In this document: positions 57,699-64,000 of the stretch, piece after piece
How the letters are laid out: each line of letters begins with the position of its first letter
Position numbering within the stretch: the first letter of the stretch is position 1
Assembly: GCA_017473435.1 (NCBI GenBank)
Contig: JAFULG010000007.1
Coordinates: 37,428 to 101,427 of the forward strand
DNA: 64,000 nt
From: Clostridia bacterium
GTDB taxonomy: Bacteria > Bacillota > Clostridia > Oscillospirales > Acutalibacteraceae
Direction of reading: 5' to 3'
The notes under the pieces: model-generated
Seen by the model: the letters and a program-made list of their open reading frames with translations, nothing else
Told to the model about the DNA's origin: nothing
Databases searched by the model: none
Made by a program: the position numbers and the translations under genes

Positions 57699-60623
57699 AT
57701 GAAAAAAATAGCAGTTGTTTTACTTGGTATATTGATGCTTGTGCTTTTAAGCGCCTGCAGTACATCAAAGGAGCCTACGGTTTACATAAGCGAAATAATG
57801 TCACAGAACACAAGAACCTATGCCGATGAAAACGGCGACCTTTGTGACTGGATTGAGCTTCATAATCCCACGAATAAGGCAATTAATCTTGGCGGATATG
57901 TTCTTGCCGATAACTCCTCAAATAAGTTCACCTTCCCTGAGCTTGCACTTGCTCCCGGTGAGCACTTTGTGGTTTTTGCTAACGGCATTGAAAAGGTTGA
58001 TACGGAAAACAGGGTAATCCATGTACCGCTTTCAATCGGTGCAAAGGGTGAAAACATTTATCTTTACGCGTCAAACGGTATAATGGTCTGCAGAATTTCC
58101 GTACCGGGACTTGAGGCTGATACGAGCTACGGAGTTGACGGTGAAGGTAAGCTTGTCATATTTGACGAGCCCACCCCGGGTAAGCCTAATTTTGAAACGG
58201 CTCCTGTTGACGGTACGGCAGCTCCCTCTGAGGATGACGGCGAGGTTACGGAAAGCGGAATTTATATCAACGAATATTCAACTAATTCTACCCAGACCCT
58301 GATGGATGAGGACGGAGATTTTGTTGCCTGGGTTGAGATTTATAACAGCACTAACCGAAAGATTAACCTTAAGGGTATGGCTCTTTCCGACGATAGCTTT
58401 GATAAGGTTAAATGGGTATTCCCCAGCTTCAAGATTGAAGCCGGCGGTTACGGTATTGTTTACCTTTCGGGTAAAAACAAGGTCTATGACGGCGGAAATA
58501 AAATACACGCCGGCTTTAAGCTCAACGGTAAGGAGGAGTTCCTTTACTTGTTCTCAAAAACGGGTCATGCCGTTGATAAATGTCAGGTACATGAGGTCTT
58601 TTCTAACCTTTCTTACGGCCGTGTGACAGAAAACCCTGAAACCTTTGCCTTCTTTGCAAGACCTACTCCCGGAAGAGTAAACTCCGGTAAATATTTTGAC
58701 AGCATTGACAGCGCAAGATATACCGGGACCCGTGAATTTACGATAACCGAGGTGGCTGCCGTAAATACAGTCAAGGCTCATACCGACGGTGAATATTACG
58801 ATTTTATAGAGCTTTATAACAGCAGTTCGTCAAAGCTCCACCTTTCTCACTATAAGCTCTCCGATTCAAAGAAGGCGGGGAGCTTTAAGCAATTACCTGA
58901 AAGAGTTATAAATCCGGGCGAGTATGTTACGGTTTACTGCGGTGCGGATGAGGATTATGTAAGCGACTATACGGGAGATATTTATATCACTAACGGATTG
59001 AACCGTTACGGAGAAACGGTTTACCTTATGGATATTCTTAATACGGTTGTTGATGCTTTTACCTACGGCAGACTTCAGGACGGTTATTCAAGCGGCAGAG
59101 CATTAGGTTCAGGCGACGGAGCGGTTTATTATTCGGCAATGACTCCCGGTGCGGCAAATCCCGTTGCTACAATAAAAAACTCTCTTCCCAATCCCGTCTT
59201 TTCACAGTCAAGCACATATCTTGAAGCAGGAACAACAGTTGAAATTACTGCTGAATTCGGTGAAATTCACTATACAACCGACGGCAGCACTCCGACATTG
59301 AATTCTCCTGTTTACAGCGGTCCTGTAACTGTTTCGAAAACCTCTGTAATCAGAGCAAAGAATTTTGCCGAGGGTTATATGCCTTCGGATACAACCTGTG
59401 CAACCTACCTTGTAGGTACAAGAAAGCACGACCTTCCCGTAGTTTTCCTTACTACCGATGAGGAAAACCTTTACGATTACAACACGGGCATATGGGCAAC
59501 CGGTCCCGATGCAAGCGCGGAATATCCCTTTGAGGGTGCTAACTTCTGGCAGAATTGGGAGCGTCCCGTCAACTTTGAGTATATGACAGAGGATGGTGTT
59601 TCCCAGGTAGGCTTTGATGCAGGAATATCTGTTTTCGGTCAGTTCAGCCGTGCTAACGATCAGAAAAGTGTTGAAATCAAGCTTAAGGATAAATACGGGC
59701 CTTCAAAGATTTGTTATCCGTTCTTTAAAGATTCTGACGTGAACGTGTTTTCCTCCCTTGTTCTTCGCAACGGCGGTCAGGACTATAACATCGCGCATAT
59801 CCGTGATGCTTATGCCGCAATGGTTATCAAGGATCAGATGGATATTGATATAATGGATTATCAGCCTGTTGTATGCTATGTCAACGGTAAATACCACGGA
59901 ATCTATGATTTAAGAGAGAAAATAGACGAGGACTATCTTGCTAACCATCACGGCGCAGATCCGGATAACGTTGACCTTATCAAGGCTAACAGCGACGTAA
60001 AAAGCGGTAGCTTTTCCAATTATGAGGCGGTTCTCAATTACGTAAGCACTCACGATCTTTCACAGGATATATATTATAACAAGGTCTGTCAGTATGTTGA
60101 TGTTGACGAGCTTATAAATTATTGGCTGTGTGAGTCCTTCTTTACAAACACCGATACAGGTAACATCAAATTCTGGCGCGAAAACAAGCCCGGTGAAAAA
60201 TGGCGTTGGATTTTCTTTGACGTTGACTGGTGTCTTTTCGGCTCGACCTATGATTATAATATAATTGACAACTACCTTGACCCCGAGGGACACGGTGTAG
60301 GACAGGCGTTCAGTACAACGCTGTTCCGTAATCTTTATAAAAACAAGAACTTCAGAACAAGGATGCTGGAAATCTTCTCTCATCATCTTAAAACGACCTT
60401 TACTGAGGAAAGAATGCTTTCTATTCTTGATGAGCTGATAAAGGAAATTGAAACGGAAATGCCTTATTATCTCGAGCGTTGGGATCTCGGTGACGCAGAG
60501 TACTGGAAGGGGAATGTTGACGCTTTAAGATGGGTTATCAAGGAAAAAATAAAGATCTTTCCTTCTCAGATGGTTGAGGCTCTCAATATGACTCAGGCTG
60601 AGGTTGCTCAGTATCTTTCTTAA
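57699..60623 (+). CDS. CotH-kinase-family lipoprotein with lamin-tail and chitobiase-like domains
   Basis: Extracellular 974-residue lipoprotein (lipobox LSAC, Cys20). Three lamin-tail (LTD) domains are seen at about 27-150, 185-320 and 345-480 (VYISEIMSQN..., IYINEYSTNS..., FTITEVAAVN..., each with DWIELHN/AWVEIYN/DFIELYN). A CHB_HEX_C-like module (IHYTTDGSTPT) follows near 525, then the CotH kinase domain from about 570: SVEIKLKDKYG, VLRNGGQDYNIAHIRDAY, YDLREKIDEDYL and the active-site-like WRWIFFDVDWCLFG. CotH proteins phosphorylate surface proteins in Bacillus spores; here an extracellular kinase or adhesion role is likely. Confidence 0.87.
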   Translation: MKKIAVVLLGILMLVLLSACSTSKEPTVYISEIMSQNTRTYADENGDLCDWIELHNPTNKAINLGGYVLADNSSNKFTFPELALAPGEHFVVFANGIEKVDTENRVIHVPLSIGAKGENIYLYASNGIMVCRISVPGLEADTSYGVDGEGKLVIFDEPTPGKPNFETAPVDGTAAPSEDDGEVTESGIYINEYSTNSTQTLMDEDGDFVAWVEIYNSTNRKINLKGMALSDDSFDKVKWVFPSFKIEAGGYGIVYLSGKNKVYDGGNKIHAGFKLNGKEEFLYLFSKTGHAVDKCQVHEVFSNLSYGRVTENPETFAFFARPTPGRVNSGKYFDSIDSARYTGTREFTITEVAAVNTVKAHTDGEYYDFIELYNSSSSKLHLSHYKLSDSKKAGSFKQLPERVINPGEYVTVYCGADEDYVSDYTGDIYITNGLNRYGETVYLMDILNTVVDAFTYGRLQDGYSSGRALGSGDGAVYYSAMTPGAANPVATIKNSLPNPVFSQSSTYLEAGTTVEITAEFGEIHYTTDGSTPTLNSPVYSGPVTVSKTSVIRAKNFAEGYMPSDTTCATYLVGTRKHDLPVVFLTTDEENLYDYNTGIWATGPDASAEYPFEGANFWQNWERPVNFEYMTEDGVSQVGFDAGISVFGQFSRANDQKSVEIKLKDKYGPSKICYPFFKDSDVNVFSSLVLRNGGQDYNIAHIRDAYAAMVIKDQMDIDIMDYQPVVCYVNGKYHGIYDLREKIDEDYLANHHGADPDNVDLIKANSDVKSGSFSNYEAVLNYVSTHDLSQDIYYNKVCQYVDVDELINYWLCESFFTNTDTGNIKFWRENKPGEKWRWIFFDVDWCLFGSTYDYNIIDNYLDPEGHGVGQAFSTTLFRNLYKNKNFRTRMLEIFSHHLKTTFTEERMLSILDELIKEIETEMPYYLERWDLGDAEYWKGNVDALRWVIKEKIKIFPSQMVEALNMTQAEVAQYLS

Positions 60624-60637
60624 AAATTAAAATTCTA

Positions 60638-60666
60638 TTGAAATTTTAAACTGATTGTTATATAAT
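60638..60666 (+). promoter_or_regulatory. Promoter of the 43-codon gene
   Basis: TTGAAA, 17 bases, TATAAT, directly after the CotH gene. Confidence 0.75.
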
Positions 60667-60695
60667 GGTTTCAAACAGATAAGGAGGAAATTATT

Positions 60696-60827
60696 ATGGC
60701 AGACTTTCTTAAAACAGTAGAAATGATTATGATCGACCTTTGGAATTATCTTCATGTGTTCCTTCAGTACATTCTTAACGGAAAGACCGAAGGCGAGAAT
60801 GAGTTCCCCAAGGAGCCTATCGCGTAA
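60696..60827 (+). CDS. Small 43-residue hydrophobic protein
   Basis: Unrecognised small gene. A consensus promoter and an AAGGAGG eight bases before the ATG support real expression. The product MADFLKTVEMIMIDLWNYLH... has an amphipathic to hydrophobic first 28 residues with many aromatic side chains and a charged C-terminal tail ending KEPIA. It could be a small membrane-associated peptide. A weak terminator-like hairpin (TTGGCTG/CAGCC, 60836-60873) separates it from rimM, though read-through is possible. Confidence 0.65.
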   Translation: MADFLKTVEMIMIDLWNYLHVFLQYILNGKTEGENEFPKEPIA

Positions 60828-60894
60828 AAATTCACATCATTGGCTGTTTCGTCAGAGGCAGCCTTTGATTTTTAAATGCAGAACGGAGCTTTTT

Positions 60895-61413
60895 ATGATA
60901 AAAGAATATCTTGAAATAGGAAAAATCACTGGCACTCACGGTATAAAGGGTGAGATGCGTGTTCATCCCTGGTGTGACAGTCCCGAATTTATGTCGGGCT
61001 TTAAAACTCTTTATCTTGATAAGAAGGGCGAAAAGCCCATTAAAGTAAAATGCAAGCCTCACGGTAATATGGTTATCCTTAAGGCTGAGGGCATTGATAC
61101 AATCGAGGAAGCCTCTAAATACCGCGAAAAGGTGCTTTTTATGAAGCGCAGCGATGCAAAGCTTCCCGAGGGTCACTATTTTATCCAGGAGCTTATTGAC
61201 TGCACCGTTATTGATGCCGACGATGAAGCCAAAACCTACGGCACCCTTACCGATGTAAGCATGACGGGAGCAAACGATGTCTGGCACATCACCGACGGTG
61301 AGGGCAGGGAGTATCTTATTCCTGCAATTCCTCCCGTTGTTATCGAAACCGACGTTGTAAGCGGTATTATTAAAATCCGTCCCCTGAAAGGAATTTTTGA
61401 CGATGAGGATTGA
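60895..61413 (+). CDS. rimM: RimM, 16S rRNA processing / 30S maturation factor
   Basis: Cytosolic factor that binds ribosomal protein S19 and aids maturation of the 30S head. The 172-residue chain has the N-terminal beta-barrel [19 protein letters not shown] and the C-terminal PRC-barrel GNxL-type segment ([39 protein letters not shown]). The ATG at 60895 follows CGGAGC; the frame is open upstream through the small-gene region, which is not RimM-like. It overlaps trmD by 11 bp, the standard rimM-trmD pair. Confidence 0.94.
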   Translation: MIKEYLEIGKITGTHGIKGEMRVHPWCDSPEFMSGFKTLYLDKKGEKPIKVKCKPHGNMVILKAEGIDTIEEASKYREKVLFMKRSDAKLPEGHYFIQELIDCTVIDADDEAKTYGTLTDVSMTGANDVWHITDGEGREYLIPAIPPVVIETDVVSGIIKIRPLKGIFDDED

Positions 61414-62176
61414 TATACTGACTCTTTTTCCCGAAATGTGCGAGAGCGTCCTTGGTGAGAGCATAATCGGAAGAGCGAGAAAGGACGGCTTTGTGGAAAT
61501 CAACTGCCGTCAGATAAGGGACTACTCCCTTGACAAGCACAAGCGTGTTGACGATACACCCTACGGAGGCGGAATGGGTATGGTTATGCAGGTTCAGCCT
61601 GTATACGACTGCTATATGAGCCTTTGTGAAGAGATAGGTAAAAAGCCTCATCTTGTATTTATGTCACCTCAGGGCAAGGTTCTTACTCAGCAGAGAGTCA
61701 GAGAGCTTGCAGAAATGGATAATCTGGCAATCCTCTGCGGACACTATGAGGGCATTGACGAAAGAGTTATTGAGGAGATTGTTGACGAGGAGATTTCAGT
61801 AGGGGACTATGTTCTCACCGGCGGAGAGCTTCCGGCACTCATCCTTGCCGACAGTGTTTCCCGTATGCTTCCCGGTGTTCTTGCCGATACGGTATCCTTC
61901 ACCGATGAGAGCCATTACAGCTCCCTTCTGGAATATCCGCAGTACACAAGGCCCTTTGAGTGGCACGGACGTGCTGTTCCGGATATACTGTTATCAGGAC
62001 ACCATGCCAATATTGAAAAGTACCGTCGCGAACAGAGTCTTGAGCGTACCTATCGAAGAAGACCCGATATGCTTTCAAAGGCTGTGCTTGACAAAAAGGA
62101 TATTGAATTTCTCCGTCAGCTCAAGGCCAGGATAAAGGAAGAGGAAAAAGAGGCGGGGGATAGCGAAAAAGCATAA
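61403..62176 (+). CDS. trmD: TrmD, tRNA (guanine-37-N1)-methyltransferase
   Basis: SPOUT-class enzyme methylating G37 of tRNAs and preventing frameshifting. The trefoil-knot motifs are [27 protein letters not shown] and [18 protein letters not shown], and the catalytic-Asp linker follows with [20 protein letters not shown]. The length of 257 residues is typical, with a charged tail. A TTG at 61397 is in frame, but AAAGGA fits the ATG at 61403 better. No rplS follows directly; ptsH is next. Confidence 0.96.
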   Translation: MRIDILTLFPEMCESVLGESIIGRARKDGFVEINCRQIRDYSLDKHKRVDDTPYGGGMGMVMQVQPVYDCYMSLCEEIGKKPHLVFMSPQGKVLTQQRVRELAEMDNLAILCGHYEGIDERVIEEIVDEEISVGDYVLTGGELPALILADSVSRMLPGVLADTVSFTDESHYSSLLEYPQYTRPFEWHGRAVPDILLSGHHANIEKYRREQSLERTYRRRPDMLSKAVLDKKDIEFLRQLKARIKEEEKEAGDSEKA

Positions 62177-62193
62177 AAAACAGAAAAACGGTC

Positions 62194-62229
62194 GTATATT
62201 TGTGCTGTTTGTGGGCAAATATACAAAAA
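62194..62229 (+). terminator. Hairpin after trmD
   Basis: GTATATTTG and CAAATATAC form a 9-bp stem over a 13-base loop; A-rich rather than T-rich tail, so a weak terminator on this strand. Confidence 0.45.
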
Positions 62230-62325
62230 CAATGGTCAAATTGCACAAATAGAGTTGCCTTTTTTTGACAATGTTTAGTCTTGCAAACAAAAAAGATTTA
62301 ATGTGTTTTTTTGCATTGACGAAGT

Positions 62326-62353
62326 CAACTTTTGTGGTATAATATATGGGAAA
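62326..62353 (+). promoter_or_regulatory. ptsH promoter with palindrome over the -35
   Basis: TTGACG, 16 bases, TATAAT. The -35 is part of the palindrome TTGAC-GAA-GTCAA (62326-62338), possibly a regulator site. Confidence 0.75.
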
Positions 62354-62388
62354 ACCAAACTAAAATACAACTTTGTGGGGTAATAGAT

Positions 62389-62652
62389 ATGTTTGTTAAA
62401 GATGTAAAAGTTCAGAATCAGGTAGGTCTTCATGCCCGTCCTGCAACCTTCTTCATCCAGAAGGCTAATGAGTTCAAATCATCAATCTGGGTTGAAAAGG
62501 AAGAGAGAAGAGTAAACGCAAAGAGCTTACTCGGTGTTCTTTCACTCGGCATTATGGGCGGTACTGATATCCGCATCATTGCAGGCGGTACAGACGAAGA
62601 GCAGGCTGTTGAAGAGCTTGTTAAGCTTGTTGAATCAGGCTTTGCCGAATAA
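62389..62652 (+). CDS. ptsH: HPr phosphocarrier protein
   Basis: The 87-residue histidine phosphocarrier of the PTS. The phosphorylation site is GLHARPA (His15 equivalent) and the regulatory serine region NAKSLLGVLSLG keeps the Ser46 equivalent used by HPr kinase in catabolite control. The C-terminal helix EEQAVEELVKLVES is normal. The frame is open to 62332, upstream of the promoter's start point, so the ATG at 62389 with GGGG before it is used. Enzyme I is not in the window. Confidence 0.94.
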   Translation: MFVKDVKVQNQVGLHARPATFFIQKANEFKSSIWVEKEERRVNAKSLLGVLSLGIMGGTDIRIIAGGTDEEQAVEELVKLVESGFAE

Positions 62653-62693
62653 TTTCGGACTGCCGCATTAAGTGCAGAAGAAAAAAGCAGACG

Positions 62694-62719
62694 AGCATAC
62701 CGCAGAGGTATGCTTTTTG
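62694..62719 (+). terminator. ptsH terminator
   Basis: AGCATACC, loop GCAGA, GGTATGCT then TTTTTG. Confidence 0.85.
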
Positions 62720-62752
62720 TTTTATGCTGTTGTATCAATTCGGAAAAAACTG

Positions 62753-62781
62753 TTGACAAATAAGTAAGTTTGTGATAGAAT
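62753..62781 (+). promoter_or_regulatory. Promoter of the tRNA-Ala locus
   Basis: TTGACA, 17 bases, TAGAAT. The start point near 62788 lies before the broken tRNA, so both should be transcribed together. Confidence 0.8.
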
Positions 62782-62814
62782 ACACAAGCAATCAGGCAAA
62801 GTTAATATTGATTC

Positions 62815-62870
62815 GGGGGCGTAGCTCAGCTGGGAGCGCAAGGCACTCAGAAACGCACCCCACATTGAGC
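62815..62870 (+). pseudogene. Broken tRNA-like 5' half
   Basis: GGGGGCGTAGCTCAGCTGGG matches the acceptor and D-arm start of a tRNA (Val/Ala type), but two bases of the D stem are missing and no anticodon arm, T arm or CCA follows. The remainder to 62891 shows no gene. Confidence 0.7.
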
Positions 62871-62891
62871 AACTGAGAAAATTTAATACTT

Positions 62892-62967
<76 letters not shown>

Positions 62968-63006
62968 AGTAAAAAACCGAGGTTTTATGACCTCGGTTTT
63001 TTACTT
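62968..63006 (+). terminator. Terminator after tRNA-Ala
   Basis: AAGTAAAAAACCGAGG, loop TTTTATGA, CCTCGGTTTTTTACTT; very strong stem with T tract. Confidence 0.9.
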
Positions 63007-63081
63007 GGTTCTTTTGTAACTGATATGTTTATTAATCATTTATATACAATTTCAAGGGTTAACGCAAGTACCGTGCTACTA

Positions 63082-63687
63082 TTAACCGATTTTCTCAATT
63101 TTCTCACCTAATATAACAACTGCTTGATTATCACTTATCGTAACCACTTCTTTACCATTGTTCATTAATAAACTGACAGTATCAGAAAATTCTTCGTTGT
63201 AATGTGGAATCAGTGCTGATGAAAGGAATGAAAGACCTGCTGTATCATCTAGTTTACAGTCATTTTCATCCATGCAAAGAATATAGTTTATGTCAGAAGT
63301 TGCAATCACACTGCCTGCACTTATACCAACATAAAACAAACCTTTATTTACAAATTCTTTAATTCTAGAGAAATAATTGTTTTCTTTTAGTTTTTTTAGC
63401 AAATAAAATGCATTACCACCACAAACATAAATACAATCAAATTCAGAATCATTAAAGTATGTTGATACATCATCAGCATCAAACCAAACAATATTATCTT
63501 TGTTAATACCAACGGATAAAAGTTCGTTTAATGACTTCCTTACGAATACTTTTTCATCATCAGTTCTTGAAGCTGTCGGCACAAATAAAATCTTGAGTTC
63601 TTTTACTGGTTTTGGTACAAGGGCAATAAATTTTTCTGCTACCATTTTATTTTCAAGACCAGTAGAGGTCAAAAGGATTTTTTTCAA
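63082..63687 (-). CDS. Peptidase S51 (dipeptidase E-like)
   Basis: A 201-residue cytosolic serine peptidase of the PepE/cyanophycinase family. The nucleophile motif is GISAGS, preceded by CIYVCGGNAFYLLKKL (oxyanion strand) and LFVPTAS near the N-terminus; HYNEEF carries a possible catalytic His. AGGAG abuts an in-frame ATG (63696), so the TTG at 63687, nine bases further, is the likely start. The gene is AT-rich compared with most of the window. A LexA-box-like site overlaps its promoter start region. It lies between tRNA-Ala and a recombinase gene end and may belong to an inserted segment. Confidence 0.82.
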   Translation of the reverse strand: MKKILLTSTGLENKMVAEKFIALVPKPVKELKILFVPTASRTDDEKVFVRKSLNELLSVGINKDNIVWFDADDVSTYFNDSEFDCIYVCGGNAFYLLKKLKENNYFSRIKEFVNKGLFYVGISAGSVIATSDINYILCMDENDCKLDDTAGLSFLSSALIPHYNEEFSDTVSLLMNNGKEVVTISDNQAVVILGEKIEKIG

Positions 63688-63721
63688 ATAAAACATCTCC
63701 TGTGAATACAAAACATTTAAT

Positions 63722-63769
63722 CGAACATTTGTTCCTTCTCATTCTAAAAGAATTTCAACTATTTGTCAA
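63722..63769 (-). promoter_or_regulatory. S51 gene promoter with LexA-box-like site
   Basis: Minus-strand promoter TTGACA, 17 bases, TAGAAT (63741-63769). The site CGAACATTTGTTCC at 63722-63735 fits CGAAC-N4-GTTC with only the last base off and lies where transcription should start. Confidence 0.6.
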
Positions 63770-63840
63770 CACCTTTTTAAGAAAAGCTAAAAAATATGGT
63801 ACCAAAGAATTATCTACCTGTCGCCATTTCATAAAAGTTT

Positions 63841-64000
63841 TTACGCCACTTTATCAATCCCAACCATAAACTGTTCAAAGTCAATATTAAACTCAACCTT
63901 CAACTTATACCCTCGGCTAACCTCAACTCGTTTAATCAGACAGTTCACAATCATTTTCTTTTTTTCAAAGCTGGCTTCGTCATAAAGCTCTGCCCAGGAA
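63841..64000 (-). CDS. Serine recombinase, C-terminal end (partial)
   Basis: The minus-strand frame ending at 63841 reads SWAELYDEASFEKKKMIVNC, then LIKRVEVSRGYKLKVEFNID and FEQFMVG...VA before the stop, for 52 residues. This matches the C-terminus of large serine recombinases (site-specific recombinase, resolvase family; Tn4451/TndX-like group), where the pattern F..KK.I...LI.RV.V..GY.L.IEF.. is typical. The start lies beyond the window. It suggests the edge of an integrative element. Confidence 0.75.
   Translation of the reverse strand, partial: SWAELYDEASFEKKKMIVNCLIKRVEVSRGYKLKVEFNIDFEQFMVGIDKVA

Overview
The window comes from a bacterial chromosome of moderate GC, most likely a Clostridia-class Firmicute of the Ruminococcaceae/Oscillospiraceae type and probably a gut anaerobe. 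This is inferred from several things: a split division/cell-wall cluster (ftsW-murG-murA-ftsQ-ftsZ with no ftsA beside it), a complete Rnf complex with ApbE, the one-step diaminopimelate dehydrogenase route to lysine, HPr, consensus sigma-A promoters with strong AGGAGG Shine-Dalgarno (SD) sites, and fucose/galactose genes suited to host glycans.

Layout. 0-8.4 kb: peptidoglycan and division genes, then a secreted DUF4474-like protein and a surface-anchored protein. 8.7-17 kb: a 2-hydroxyacid dehydrogenase; a VTT membrane protein-galactokinase-DUF4474-alpha-L-fucosidase operon; an XRE regulator with a divergent small gene whose end is defined by a 272-bp miniature transposable element; and an FAD oxidoreductase. 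17-22.7 kb: a five-gene acyl-transfer operon (SGNH, DUF4358, MBOAT, DHHW and a stand-alone condensation-type acyltransferase). 22.8-27.6 kb: a HAD phosphatase, ddh-lysA, an rsmH homologue and an ASCH protein. 27.7-32.2 kb: an L-fucose operon (fucI-fucA-fucU-fucK). 32.2-34.9 kb: tag, a ZIP transporter and a TetR regulator, divergent from a CDF metal transporter. 35.1-44.1 kb: apbE, a repeat lipoprotein and rnfCDGEAB with two accessory genes. 44.2-45.2 kb: initiator tRNA followed by shuffled tRNA fragments. 45.3-57 kb: a YgjV-like protein, a PASTA pseudokinase, an SOS-box-flanked small membrane protein, a lipase-glycosidase pair, a structured leader RNA, two large secreted proteins and rlmA. 57.2-62.7 kb: ybaK, a CotH lipoprotein, a 43-residue gene, rimM-trmD and ptsH. 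62.8-64 kb: tRNA-Ala with a broken tRNA before it, a peptidase S51 gene and the 3' end of a serine recombinase, which probably marks the edge of an integrated element.

How the genes work together. The fucosidase releases fucose. FucI/FucU/FucK/FucA take it to DHAP and lactaldehyde, and galactokinase handles galactose. The Rnf complex couples ferredoxin oxidation to NAD reduction and ion export, and ApbE attaches its flavins. The acyl-transfer operon probably decorates an extracellular polymer. Small repeat families sit at the 3' ends of many genes.

The most unusual signals are: a promoter-driven RNA with competing hairpins before a secreted-protein pair; a small membrane/coiled-coil protein flanked by SOS-like boxes; the condensation-domain protein in the MBOAT/DHHW operon; a double-domain RnfG; gene-end repeats with a shared leading motif; and a debris field of initiator-tRNA fragments. 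No sequence search was possible, so family names rest on motif recognition.
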